A stretch of DNA of 64,000 bases from Vulcanococcus sp. Clear-D1 (GCF_014654725.1 NZ_JACVZV010000024.1:205011-269010); one strand, 5' to 3'; positions 18,410-27,365 are shown, counted from the stretch's first letter. Notes: generated by a model from the letters alone, not told the origin. Translations and numbers: made by a program.

Positions 18410-19425
18410 GGCGCCGCGACACAGGCCTCAAGCTGGGCCTTGAGGGTGGGCTGATCGAGATCCTTGCCGATCACCACCACCTTGGTGTGGCGCGCCTGCT
18501 GCTCAGGCCAGTCGGAATCGTCAATGGTGAAGCGTTTGCCGCAAAGGTGAAAGAGGTGGCGGCGATCGCTCTCACGGAACCAGAGCACGCCCTTGGCGCG
18601 AAACACCGATTCCGGCAACTGGTTGTCGAGGAAGTCCTGGAAGCGACGCAGATGGAAGGGGGCCTCAACCGAGAGGCTCACCGAACTGAACCCCTCCAGC
18701 TCCGGGGTGTGCGCGTGGTCATGGCCCCCTGCGTCGTGGTGATGGTGATGGTGATGGTCGTGGTGGTCGTGATGTTGGTGTGTCGCGTGGTCGTCCTCTC
18801 GCGCCTGCAAGGCGGCCAAGCGATCGCTCTCGAACAAGCCCACGCTCAGCAGCAATCCCAGCGGCACATCCCCACGACTGGCCCGCAGGATGCGGGCGTC
18901 GGTTTTGATCGCCCGCAGCTCCGCCTCAACCTCCGCCAGACGAGCCTCATCCACCAGGTCCGTCTTATTCAGCAGGAGGATGTCGCCGTAGACCACCTGG
19001 GCACGGGCGATCGGGCTGTCCAGGGACGTCGCGCTGAAGTGTTCGGCATCGATCAGGGTGATGATCGAATCCAGGCGTAGGTGATCCCGCAGGTCGCCGG
19101 CCATGAAGGTCATGGCCACCGGCAGGGGATTGGCCAGCCCCGTGGTTTCCACCACGATCAAATCCAGGGGCTCCGGGCGCTCCAGGACGCGATGGACGGC
19201 ATCCTGCAGTTCCCCATTGATGGAGCAGCAGATGCAGCCATTGCTGAGCTCCACCATCTGGTCACTGGTGGCCACCACCAGCTCGTTGTCGATGCCCACC
19301 TCACCGAATTCATTCACGAGCACGGCGCTGCGCAGGCCTTGCTGGTTGCTCAGGATGTGATTGAGCAGCGTGGTTTTACCGGCGCCCAGAAAGCCGGTGA
19401 GCACCGTGACCGGGATCTGAGCCAT
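18406..19425 (-). CDS. COG0523 (CobW-family) GTPase with His-rich loop
   Basis: VTVLTGFLGAGKTTLLNHIL, NGCICCSI, His-rich THQHHDHHDHHHHHHHDAGGHDHAH. Confidence 0.92.
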   Translation of the reverse strand: MAQIPVTVLTGFLGAGKTTLLNHILSNQQGLRSAVLVNEFGEVGIDNELVVATSDQMVELSNGCICCSINGELQDAVHRVLERPEPLDLIVVETTGLANPLPVAMTFMAGDLRDHLRLDSIITLIDAEHFSATSLDSPIARAQVVYGDILLLNKTDLVDEARLAEVEAELRAIKTDARILRASRGDVPLGLLLSVGLFESDRLAALQAREDDHATHQHHDHHDHHHHHHHDAGGHDHAHTPELEGFSSVSLSVEAPFHLRRFQDFLDNQLPESVFRAKGVLWFRESDRRHLFHLCGKRFTIDDSDWPEQQARHTKVVVIGKDLDQPTLKAQLEACVAAP

Positions 19426-19452
19426 CTGCCGCTCCATCGAACCCGACACCTG

Positions 19453-19467
19453 TGAGAACGGTTTTCA
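19453..19467. promoter_or_regulatory. candidate Zur box
   Basis: TGAGAACGGTTTTCA, palindromic TGAnAACnGTTnTCA, upstream of the COG0523 operon. Confidence 0.6.
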
Positions 19468-19530
19468 TTCTGGGCGATCAAGGGCCCCTCTGACCAGGGG
19501 ATGCCACGAGCTCGGCGACGGGATCGTAGT

Positions 19531-19548
19531 TTGTGCACATGTGCACAA
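19531..19548. promoter_or_regulatory. 18-bp perfect palindrome, candidate operator
   Basis: TTGTGCACATGTGCACAA ends 7 nt before the ATG at 19556. Confidence 0.6.
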
Positions 19549-19555
19549 CAGTTCC

Positions 19556-19741
19556 ATGACCACGACCGAGCGCCGTTGCACCTCCAGTCGCGACGGCAAA
19601 GTGATGCTCTCCTGCTGGATTCCGGAGGCCCTGCGCGAACAGCTGGACCAGGCCTGGGCCGATCAAGGCCTTCGCCGCCATGGCCGCACCCAGAAGGGTA
19701 TGGAGCTGATGATCGAGGCGTACCTCAGGTCGCAGTCCTGA
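19556..19741 (+). CDS. small ribbon-helix-helix-like protein
   Basis: VMLSCWIPEALREQLDQAWADQGLRRHGRTQKGMELMIEAYL. Confidence 0.55.
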   Translation: MTTTERRCTSSRDGKVMLSCWIPEALREQLDQAWADQGLRRHGRTQKGMELMIEAYLRSQS

Positions 19742-19934
19742 CCGAAGGCGTCCGGGGGATGGATCCAAGACTGTGGACAGCCTCGATCAACAACGTCGAG
19801 GTCGAGAGTCGGTCGCATCTGGTCAGATCCTGATCAAGGTTCAGTCACCCTTCTTCTGGCAGATCGGATTTGGCTGGTGACAGGTCAAGCAGCGCCGCTG
19901 CCCTCTGGCCTCCTCACACACCACCACAAACGAC

Positions 19935-20393
19935 ATGACCGGCTCCCCGCTTTCGCGCTGTTGGCTGCAACGGACGGCGCTCAGCTGCCTCGGCGTCTCC
20001 GCAGCCATCAGCGCATTGCTGCCGCAGATGGCAATGGCACGCCCCTGGCCCATCCCGCAATCGCGCTGGACTGGCAGCGTTCAGGACTATCCGGCCGCTG
20101 CGCCACCAGCGCCGCGCCCGTGGTGGACGGGCAATTCAAGTCAGAGCTACGGCTCGGGCTACGGCGCACAAACAGGCAACGGGTATCAGGCCTATGGCAC
20201 CCCGCCCCTCACCCCAGAGCAACAGGCCCAGCGCTGCAACACCGGCCGCTTGATCGGTGGCCTCGGTGGTGGCGCTGTCGCCTACGCCATGTCACGGGAT
20301 GACGGCCGCGCCTGGGCGATTCCCCTCGGTGCACTTCTCGGCTCCCAGGTGGGCTGCAACGCCGCGGCTGGTCGGGGGCCGCTGCCTTGGTGA
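19935..20393 (+). CDS. secreted protein with glycine-zipper-like segment
   Basis: signal-like N-terminus; CNTGRLIGGLGGGAVAYAMSRDDGRAWAIPLGALLGSQVGC. Confidence 0.6.
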   Translation: MTGSPLSRCWLQRTALSCLGVSAAISALLPQMAMARPWPIPQSRWTGSVQDYPAAAPPAPRPWWTGNSSQSYGSGYGAQTGNGYQAYGTPPLTPEQQAQRCNTGRLIGGLGGGAVAYAMSRDDGRAWAIPLGALLGSQVGCNAAAGRGPLPW

Positions 20394-20404
20394 GAACAAG
20401 AGGG

Positions 20405-20512
20405 GGGCCGCGGTGTGAGGAGTGCGGCCCGGTGCTGCGCCATAGGACTGCCGAGGGGTGAGGACCTCTCCCGGTGGGTGGACGAGCACCGCTCACTCAT
20501 GGCTCAGGTGAT
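20405..20512 (+). ncRNA. candidate structured RNA, copy 1 (loop complementary to the Yfr1 core)
   Basis: GGGCCGC-GGTGTGAGGAGT-GCGGCCC hairpin, second hairpin GAGGGGT-gagg-ACCTCTC, conserved 3' block GAGCACCGCTCACTCATGGCTCAGGTGA. Confidence 0.5.
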
Positions 20513-20957
20513 GGCCCAAGCGCAAGCTCTTGCTGCGTCCTGACCCTGCAGCGATCAAGGGTGAGCATTCGTTGCACGGGGATGACGCAGCAGCCAAGCG
20601 GACACACAATCGGCGCAGGTGCCGACGAGACAGCCGCACCTGCTTGAGCGCCACGTCTCCCTCGCCCGGCCGCTCCGGAGAACCCTCGGTTCACCCGCCG
20701 AGGGCTTTCTGTTGCTTGCAGACCGCAGAATCCACCGCGGAAGCACCACGCAGTACTTCTTTGGGATTTCTTTAGATTGCTACCCGTATTCAGACGTGCA
20801 TCAGGCTGTCACTCGCTTTGGCCCGGCCTGATGTAGCGCGAGCGACAAAAGACCACTTGAGCAGCATAGGCGTCTCAGTCTGTCAAGACTCCTGTGCTGA
20901 CCTCAGGACACGTAGGTTCGCTCGGATTCAGCCCGCGAGCGGCTGTTACTAGCACTG

Positions 20958-21209
20958 ATGAAGTCGATCAAGACCGCAGCAGCTCCGGCACTCACCGTGG
21001 CTCAATTAGAAGCGAGCTACCCGGCGTATTGCAAGGCCTTGCGGATGTTGGTGCAAGACGGAACGTCGCTGAACAAAATCCAACGCACGGTTTGCTGGGA
21101 TCGCCTGCAGTTGCTGCACACCACCCTGCCGCGTCAATACCGCGACCCAGTGGTGCATTACGCCATGGTCAAGCGGGATGTGGACCAACAGCAAGCGCTG
21201 GCTGGCTGA
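20958..21209 (+). CDS. DUF3136 family protein
   Basis: LTVAQLEASYPAYCKALRMLVQDGTSLNKIQRTVCWDRLQLLHTTLPRQY. Confidence 0.75.
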   Translation: MKSIKTAAAPALTVAQLEASYPAYCKALRMLVQDGTSLNKIQRTVCWDRLQLLHTTLPRQYRDPVVHYAMVKRDVDQQQALAG

Positions 21210-21254
21210 CGACCGCCGCCATCTGTTTATTCACCACCTGAGTCGAATCCTTCT

Positions 21255-22019
21255 ATGCCGGAGACCATTCAAGAGCCGCTCAAGATCCTGATTGCCGACG
21301 ACGAAGCCAACATCCGCCGCATCCTTGAAACACGCCTGGCGATGCAAGGCCACCAGGTGGCTTCTGCTCAAGATGGCGCAGAAGCACTGGAGCTGTTCCG
21401 CAGCGTTGAACCCGATGTGGTGGTGCTCGACGTGATGATGCCCGAGCTCGATGGCTTTGCGGTGCTCGAGCGCATCCGAGCGCAATCGGAAGTGCCGGTG
21501 ATCATGCTCACCGCCCTGGGCGATGTGGCCGATCGCATCACTGGGCTGCAGCTGGGCGCCGACGATTACATGGTTAAACCCTTCTCCCCCAAGGAGCTGG
21601 AGGCGCGTATCCACTGCGTGATGCGCAGGGCAAGCCAGGGCCAGGGCGGATCCGGCGTCGGCTCAGCCAGCTCCAATGTGATCGCGGTTGGTGATCTCAG
21701 CGTTGATTTCAATCGCCGGCAGGCCTTCCGCTGCGGCGAGCGCATCCGCCTGACTGGGATGGAATTTCACTTGCTGGAGCTGTTGATCAGCCACCACGGC
21801 GAACCGATCAACCGCCTCGACATGCTTGAGAAGGTGTGGGGTTACAAGCCCGGCAAGGCCTCCGATAGCCGGGTGGTGGATGTGCACATCTCACGTCTGC
21901 GCGCCAAGCTGGAAGAGGATCCAGAAAACCCGGAATTGATCATGACGGCTCGGGGGCAGGGGTATATGTTCCAACGGCTGCAAAGCAGCGTTGCAGCAGA
22001 AGCCGCATCAGCTGCCTGA
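21255..22019 (+). CDS. OmpR-family response regulator, RpaB-like
   Basis: KILIADDEANIRRILETRL...VVLDVMMPELDGFAVLERI...MLTALGDVADRITGLQLGADDYMVKPFSPKELEARI plus winged-helix DNA-binding domain. Confidence 0.92.
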   Translation: MPETIQEPLKILIADDEANIRRILETRLAMQGHQVASAQDGAEALELFRSVEPDVVVLDVMMPELDGFAVLERIRAQSEVPVIMLTALGDVADRITGLQLGADDYMVKPFSPKELEARIHCVMRRASQGQGGSGVGSASSNVIAVGDLSVDFNRRQAFRCGERIRLTGMEFHLLELLISHHGEPINRLDMLEKVWGYKPGKASDSRVVDVHISRLRAKLEEDPENPELIMTARGQGYMFQRLQSSVAAEAASAA

Positions 22020-22078
22020 TCATCCAAGCGATGGCATAACCGCAGCGAATTGAGGCCCCAGCAAATTGCTCGAGATAC

Positions 22079-22354
22079 TCAGCATTCGCCGTGGCTGCGC
22101 TCCCATTGCAGCGCCGGTGAAGCCTGCGATGGTATGGACCGTGGATGAGGGTCAGCCACCAGATCTGAGGGATCACAGCGTGCGATCCAGAAGCGCAGTT
22201 GCGGGTAGCGCTGTTGCATCGCAGCGTACTGCTCCGATGCGCGATAACCCCGTTCAAGCTTTCGATAGGCCGATTCGCTGGTCATGGTGTGAGCACTACC
22301 AGAGATTGGTGTCAGCCCTGAGTCGGAGACTCTGGGATTTGGTTCTGTTGTCAT
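22079..22354 (-). CDS. hypothetical protein
   Basis: ORF from MTTEPNPRVSDSG, plausible composition. Confidence 0.45.
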   Translation of the reverse strand: MTTEPNPRVSDSGLTPISGSAHTMTSESAYRKLERGYRASEQYAAMQQRYPQLRFWIARCDPSDLVADPHPRSIPSQASPALQWERSHGEC

Positions 22355-22522
22355 GGTCAATGTTGTGGTAATCCCACTGCAGAGGCAGATCAACTGTTGC
22401 AACGTTGATCAAAACGTTGATCAAGAGGCTCAAGTCGCGCCATGGGCTGTCAGCGGGAGCACACGCGAGCACGGCAAGAGCACACTGATGGATCTGGTGA
22501 ATCTGAGCTGATTCACCAGATT

Positions 22523-22810
22523 TCAAGGACTCTCAGCGCCACCTGATAGCGAACAGAGCAGCGGCATCGGCAAGCGGCAGGTGCGCCAGTCGCCATTGCC
22601 GGTGCACACCTCAACGCCAATCGAGCTGGTCGCATCGCCGCCGGTCGATGCCAGCAACCAATCGATGGCCTCAGCGATCGCGTCATCGATGCTCTGATAC
22701 TCACCATCGAGCTGCGCATGGGGTTCGCAGCAGCCATCAATCAACCGGTAGCGGCGCTCCGCAGGCACGTGGTAGTGCTGGACACGAACCCTTGTAACAG
22801 CACCCGTCAT
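22523..22810 (-). CDS. hypothetical protein
   Basis: ORF MTGAVTRVRVQHYHVPAERRYRLIDGCCEP... Confidence 0.5.
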   Translation of the reverse strand: MTGAVTRVRVQHYHVPAERRYRLIDGCCEPHAQLDGEYQSIDDAIAEAIDWLLASTGGDATSSIGVEVCTGNGDWRTCRLPMPLLCSLSGGAESP

Positions 22811-22907
22811 CTCCCGCCCTTCCACCAGTTGCGAAACCATCCTTGTCGCCTGGCGAGGGCTCCGAGGGTGTTCAACAACACTGTCTGAGGGATTGGCGGT
22901 CTGCCGC

Positions 22908-23168
22908 ATGGACACACCGTTTGGCGTGTGGCTTCCGCAGGTCACGATCCTGCGCAGCCGCAAGCTCAGCGACGCCCAAGGGGCGGTGGAGGCCATCCGC
23001 CAACGCCATTGCGTGCTGCTCCAACTCGATGACACCGCACCGGAGGAAGCCCAGCGCATCATCGATTTCCTTTCCGGCGCAGTCAGCGCTCTTGATGGTC
23101 AGGTCGAGCGCATCGGGGAGTGCACCTTTTTGTTTGCTCCAGCTGGCGTGACGGTCAGCCAGAGCTGA
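22908..23168 (+). CDS. SepF-domain (DUF552) protein
   Basis: VTILRSRKLSDAQGAVEAIRQRHCVLLQLDDTAPEEAQRIIDFLSGAVSALDGQVERIGECTFLFAPAGVTVS. Confidence 0.75.
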   Translation: MDTPFGVWLPQVTILRSRKLSDAQGAVEAIRQRHCVLLQLDDTAPEEAQRIIDFLSGAVSALDGQVERIGECTFLFAPAGVTVSQS

Positions 23169-23197
23169 ACCCATCGGTTCATCAACCAGCCCGTGGT

Positions 23198-23635
23198 GTG
23201 CTGGAGCAGGCACAATCGAACTCCCTCGATCCGCAGCGCTTGGCCCGCCTGGAAGCGATCCTCACGGGAGTGCCTGGCGATCGAGAGCTGCGTCTGGTGC
23301 TCGAGCAGCTGGATCCAGGCAGCGCAGGCACCTTCACCTGGCTGGATCAGCGCAATGCCTCCCTCGGCTTGATGCCCAGCAGTGCGGCTGTGCCTGTGCA
23401 GGTGTTGCTCGAGCTCAAGGGCCGCGGTGAACTGCTCGTGTTGGTCACCAGCCGAGAAGGCATGGGCACAGGTGCACCCCTGACCCAGAGCGTGCATGAG
23501 CAGATCCTGCAGCGCCTCGCACAACTGCTGCCCGAGAGCGTGTTGCAGTACCGCTCCGATCGGGACGGGCCCTTGGAACGCATCAGCACTTCCCGCCCAA
23601 GCGGGCTTCCCCGGGCGCATGAGCAGCAGTTGTGA
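23198..23635 (+). CDS. hypothetical protein
   Basis: LDPQRLARLEAILTGVPGDRELRLVLEQLDPGSAG...; start codon uncertain. Confidence 0.5.
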   Translation: MLEQAQSNSLDPQRLARLEAILTGVPGDRELRLVLEQLDPGSAGTFTWLDQRNASLGLMPSSAAVPVQVLLELKGRGELLVLVTSREGMGTGAPLTQSVHEQILQRLAQLLPESVLQYRSDRDGPLERISTSRPSGLPRAHEQQL

Positions 23636-23703
23636 CGTTGCACGACTGACACACTGCTTTTCGGCAAGTAGCGCTTGCAAGGTGGGGTAGTTGCCTTGGC
23701 GCC

Positions 23704-24045
23704 ATGCAGCAGCATCGTCCCGCTCCACGCATCAAGGCCGCCCTGGCGCAGATCGGTGCCTGGGTTCTCGATCAGCCTGTGCCCTCTGCGCTCGAAGGCC
23801 AGTGCTGTGATCGCCTCCGCCCCAACCAGATCCGCCTGGAGCTGCTGCAGAGCCTTGAGAACAACGGACTCGGCAGCGGCAATTTGGTGGAGTGGCGCTG
23901 GGATGCACGCCAGGGACAGGCCAAGGGATGGCTGTGGCAGGCCGGTGCGTTGCAACGCTTCCGCTGGTCGCGCCAGTCCGGCCGACTGACGCTGCACGAG
24001 CAGTTGAACTGCGTCACCACCACGCCCATGCAGGCGCTGCGCTGA
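23704..24045 (+). CDS. hypothetical protein
   Basis: MQQHRPAPRIKAALAQIGAWVLDQPVPSALEGQCC... Confidence 0.55.
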   Translation: MQQHRPAPRIKAALAQIGAWVLDQPVPSALEGQCCDRLRPNQIRLELLQSLENNGLGSGNLVEWRWDARQGQAKGWLWQAGALQRFRWSRQSGRLTLHEQLNCVTTTPMQALR

Positions 24046-24160
24046 GGCCATCTGTCTAGGGGGTGCCTGCATCGTTGATGCCGCTGATCGCGATTGCTTG
24101 ATCGGCGGCTGCGATTGATCAGCACCCCTCAACCGTGGATCAACTCACAGGGCCGCGCAC

Positions 24161-24181
24161 TTTTTCCACAGTTTTTCCACA
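24161..24181 (+). promoter_or_regulatory. two tandem DnaA-box-like sites
   Basis: TTTTTCCACAGTTTTTCCACA, two TTTTCCACA sites with an 11-bp period. Confidence 0.45.
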
Positions 24182-24448
24182 TGCGACCAACGACAGACTC
24201 AAGCTGTCAAGCGCATCTCCAGGAATGCTTCCGGAAAAATGTTCTCCCCCTTGACAGTCCGCGCCTGCACCGGCGAGCCAAGCAAGGGGTCAGGCCATGC
24301 ATCCCTCACATGCCCTGCAGCGCAGTCAGTCCTGCACTGGGACTCCTGCGCCCCTCTTGAAGCAGCACCTTTTGACGCCGCAACCACCGCTATGCGCTGA
24401 TGGGTTGGTGATCGGATGAGGTGTTGGTTGGCAGAGGTTCCTGACGCA

Positions 24449-24661
24449 ATGGCTCCGCACGTGAGTGTGGAAAACCAATTCCCGGCTGATTTATTCGATT
24501 CGATGGTGGGATTCATCGAACAGCACCCCCAGTGGGATCAGTACCGGCTGATGCAATCAGCCCTGGCGGGCTTCCTCTTTCAACAGGGCTGTCAGGACAA
24601 GCCGGTGGTGCGCCACTACCTCGATGGCCTGTTCCGCAAACCCGAGATCGCCGCGCACTGA
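24449..24661 (+). CDS. DUF2811 family protein
   Basis: VSVENQFPADLFDSMVGFIEQHPQWDQYRLMQSALAGFLFQQGCQ. Confidence 0.75.
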   Translation: MAPHVSVENQFPADLFDSMVGFIEQHPQWDQYRLMQSALAGFLFQQGCQDKPVVRHYLDGLFRKPEIAAH

Positions 24662-24774
24662 GACCGCTCGGAAGCCAGTACTGGCCATGCTCCCCAGCGA
24701 TTCCGATCTGCTGACGCAGCCCGCAGAAGAGCCGAACGCAAGGCCATCATCCAGCCATATTGCAGTTGGGTGAG

Positions 24775-25875
24775 ATGGCGGCTTCTGGTGGTGAGTTCAA
24801 CGGCAACAGCCTCAGTGAGCTGGGCGGCCGCACGTTGATCCAACTGCGGGAGCTGGCTAAACGCATCGGCCTCGGCGGCTACAGCCGCTTGAACAAAGAG
24901 GGCCTGATTGAGGCGATGAGCGAATCGGAGGCCTCAAGAACTGCGGTGATCACGGCTCCCGAAAAGCTGGAGTCAACCGCTACTTCTTCTCCTTCTGCAG
25001 CCTCGCCAGAGCTGCCCAGCCACATCACCTTCCTGCCTCGTGATCCCCAGTGGGGCTATGTGTTCTGGGAGATCAGCAGCAGGGATCAGGAGCGCGCCAA
25101 CGCCGCGGGTGCCACGCAACTGGCGCTGCGGGTAGCGGATGTGACCGGCTTGCCTTTGGGCGCCGCCCACCCCCACACCCTGCAGGAGCTGGTGGTGAGC
25201 AGCGGCGCTACGGAATGGCACCTGCCGATGCCCGTGAGCGACCGCGATTACCGCGTGGAACTCGGTTACCGCACCCAGAGCGGCGGTTGGTTCTCCTTGG
25301 CCACCTCCTCGGCGGCGCGGATGCCGGCGCTGGAGCCTGCGGCCGTGGTGGCCGATGCTTTTGTGCCCTTCTCGCTTGAGGCACCCGTGATGGCCGCCGC
25401 TCAGCCGGTGGTGAGTGGTGGGGTGGAGCACGAGCGGATCTATCAACTGGCCACCGCAGGCACCCTGCGCAGCCGCCGCGTGGGATCAGAAGTGCTGCAT
25501 GAGTGGGACCAGGATTCCGCGCGCAGCGGCGCCCTCAACGATTCCGGCGCCGGCCTCTGGGCCAGCGGCCGCAGTGAATCAGGCAGCGGCATCGTGCGGC
25601 CCCGCTCCTTCTGGCTGGTGGCTGATGCGGAGCTGATCGTTTACGGCGCCACTGAACCCAGCGCACGCCTCTCGATCGGTGATCAAGAGATTCCGCTGGA
25701 GGCCGATGGCACGTTCCGGGTGCATGTGCCCTTCCGCGATGGCGAGCAGCTATACCCGATCCGTGCGGTGGCGGCCGATGGTGAGCAGGAGCGCTCGATT
25801 CGCCTGGAATTCGAGCGCCGCACTCCTGCAGCACGGGTGAACTGCAAAGAAGATGCCGTGCTCGAGTGGTTCTGA
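24775..25875 (+). CDS. DUF4912 protein with Rho-N/SAP-like N-terminus
   Basis: LIQLRELAKRIGLGGYSRLNKEGLIEAM and ITFLPRDPQWGYVFWEIS. Confidence 0.8.
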   Translation: MAASGGEFNGNSLSELGGRTLIQLRELAKRIGLGGYSRLNKEGLIEAMSESEASRTAVITAPEKLESTATSSPSAASPELPSHITFLPRDPQWGYVFWEISSRDQERANAAGATQLALRVADVTGLPLGAAHPHTLQELVVSSGATEWHLPMPVSDRDYRVELGYRTQSGGWFSLATSSAARMPALEPAAVVADAFVPFSLEAPVMAAAQPVVSGGVEHERIYQLATAGTLRSRRVGSEVLHEWDQDSARSGALNDSGAGLWASGRSESGSGIVRPRSFWLVADAELIVYGATEPSARLSIGDQEIPLEADGTFRVHVPFRDGEQLYPIRAVAADGEQERSIRLEFERRTPAARVNCKEDAVLEWF

Positions 25876-25896
25876 TCCCTCAAACCTGATCCATCC

Positions 25897-26550
25897 ATGA
25901 AGCGCACGGGCGTGGCTCGAGGCCCTCTGCTCCTAGTCGCCGCCATGGCGCTGTGCGCTGCTCCGCTGGCCACTGCCAACGCCCAGGAGGCTCCGGCGGC
26001 AGTCGAGAGCACCGAGAGCAAAGAACCAGCCCCCACCTCAGGCACAGGCGCTGGCGCCGCTGCGCCCACCACAACGGCCCCAGCCGTTGATGCCACGGGA
26101 CTGAGCGAGAAAGAAAAAGCGCAGCTGCAGAAGATCAACGCGCTCAAGGCACCACGCTGGCAGGCCTTTGGAGCCTGCCGTTACGACTGGGCTGGCTGGA
26201 AATTGATGGCAGACGGCGTACGCACCACCAGCGTGAAATGCGGCCCGGAAACCGCCACCACACCCGATGGATCCGCTGCCACGGCCAGCGTGGCTGTGCA
26301 TTGCGACACGCTCAAGCTCAGTGTCAAAACTGGTGAGCAGGCCTGGAGTGGCTGGCGTCTTCCTTATGCCGCCTCGGAATCCAAAGAGCGCGGCGGAGAA
26401 GACCTGATGGTGGCGAGCCTGTGCGCCAACGCCAAGCCGATCCCCAAACCACAACCAGCGCCGCCGCCAGCCGTGACCCCTAATCCCACTCCGGCAAGCA
26501 AAAAACCAACAGCAACCTCACCGCAAAAGCCATCAGCCACCAAACCCTGA
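25897..26550 (+). CDS. secreted hypothetical protein
   Basis: signal peptide MALCAAPLATANAQE; Pro/Ala-rich tail. Confidence 0.6.
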   Translation: MKRTGVARGPLLLVAAMALCAAPLATANAQEAPAAVESTESKEPAPTSGTGAGAAAPTTTAPAVDATGLSEKEKAQLQKINALKAPRWQAFGACRYDWAGWKLMADGVRTTSVKCGPETATTPDGSAATASVAVHCDTLKLSVKTGEQAWSGWRLPYAASESKERGGEDLMVASLCANAKPIPKPQPAPPPAVTPNPTPASKKPTATSPQKPSATKP

Positions 26551-26605
26551 TCGCTGCGGAGGCCAGCAAACCCAGAACCAAGATTTATTTGGAATTGCTT
26601 TAGGT

Positions 26606-26710
26606 TTGTCATCTCCGCCCAGCGCTGTGGCCAAAACGCTCTCCCTGCTCAGTGCCTCAGCGTTGATGGGTTTTCTGATGCTGAAAGTCGCCCTAGCTAA
26701 CGCCGGTTAA
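26606..26710 (+). CDS. possible 34-aa transmembrane protein
   Basis: TTG-start ORF MSSPPSAVAKTLSLLSASALMGFLMLKVALANAG; below the ORF-track cutoff. Confidence 0.35.
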   Translation: MSSPPSAVAKTLSLLSASALMGFLMLKVALANAG

Positions 26711-26964
26711 GCGGGCGCGATCCAGAGGCGGCGAGCCCTGCAGAGCTGCGCCGATAGCGAGGCACTGCGCTCAGTGGGCGAAACCACTTCTGCGGTCTCG
26801 GCAGACACAAGCGTCCTCCTCCAAAGGCAGGTTTGAGTGAGCTACAGCCCGCGCAGCTGACCTACTACTTGGCAGTGGGAACAACGAAGGTGGCATCTCA
26901 GAAGCCGGTGGCCGCCACCCGGGCTGTTCACTGCTGAGGAGAACCCGGTTCGTAGCAATGCTGT

Positions 26965-27165
26965 TCAGCTTCTGGCTTGAACCCACTCCCGCAGCAGTTG
27001 CTGCGGATCTACGCCCTCGAGCAGTTCATCAGGAACAACCGCCACCCGGCGCAGATCAGGAACTTGCCTGCGCACCTGGTCAATGGCGTGGTCGGGGTCC
27101 ATCGCCCGCACCGGCTGAATGCTGCAGCGCTCCTGATCGCAGAAGAACACGGAAAACGCTGTCAC
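26965..27165 (-). CDS. small hypothetical protein
   Basis: GTG-start VTAFSVFFCDQERCSIQPVRAMDPDHAIDQVRRQVPDLRRVAVVPDELLEGVDPQQLLREWVQARS. Confidence 0.45.
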   Translation of the reverse strand: MTAFSVFFCDQERCSIQPVRAMDPDHAIDQVRRQVPDLRRVAVVPDELLEGVDPQQLLREWVQARS

Positions 27166-27192
27166 TGCTGGGCTCCGACCGATGAATGGGGT

Positions 27193-27305
27193 GGGCTGCG
27201 GTGTGAGGAGTGCAGCCCGGGCGCCGACGAGAAGACAAACCAAGGGGTGATGACCACCCCTGGCTGGCTCGTGTAGCGAGCACTGCTCACTCATGGCTCA
27301 GGTGA
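27193..27305 (+). ncRNA. candidate structured RNA, copy 2 (loop complementary to the Yfr1 core)
   Basis: GGGCTGC-GGTGTGAGGAGT-GCAGCCC hairpin, second hairpin AGGGGTG-atgac-CACCCCT, conserved 3' block GAGCACTGCTCACTCATGGCTCAGGTGA. Confidence 0.5.
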
Positions 27306-27365
27306 CTGGCGCAGTGCAAGGGCAGGATCAGATCGATCCGCTGAATCCTGAAGGCTTCGCTGAAG

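Noticed and set aside
18487-19080. Plus-strand ORF rich in Met/Val
   Set aside because: Antisense of the His-rich COG0523 gene, a composition artefact
26560-27000. Left attachment site of the tRNA-Lys element
   Set aside because: I found no direct repeat of the tRNA-Lys 3' end here or elsewhere to the left; the element's left boundary is unresolved
20405-27305. Calling the two hairpin elements Yfr1 itself on the minus strand
   Set aside because: The ACTCCTCACACC motif is present on the minus strand, but inside a hairpin loop rather than single-stranded between two hairpins, and no poly-U terminator follows; the Yfr1-complement reading on the + strand is at least as likely
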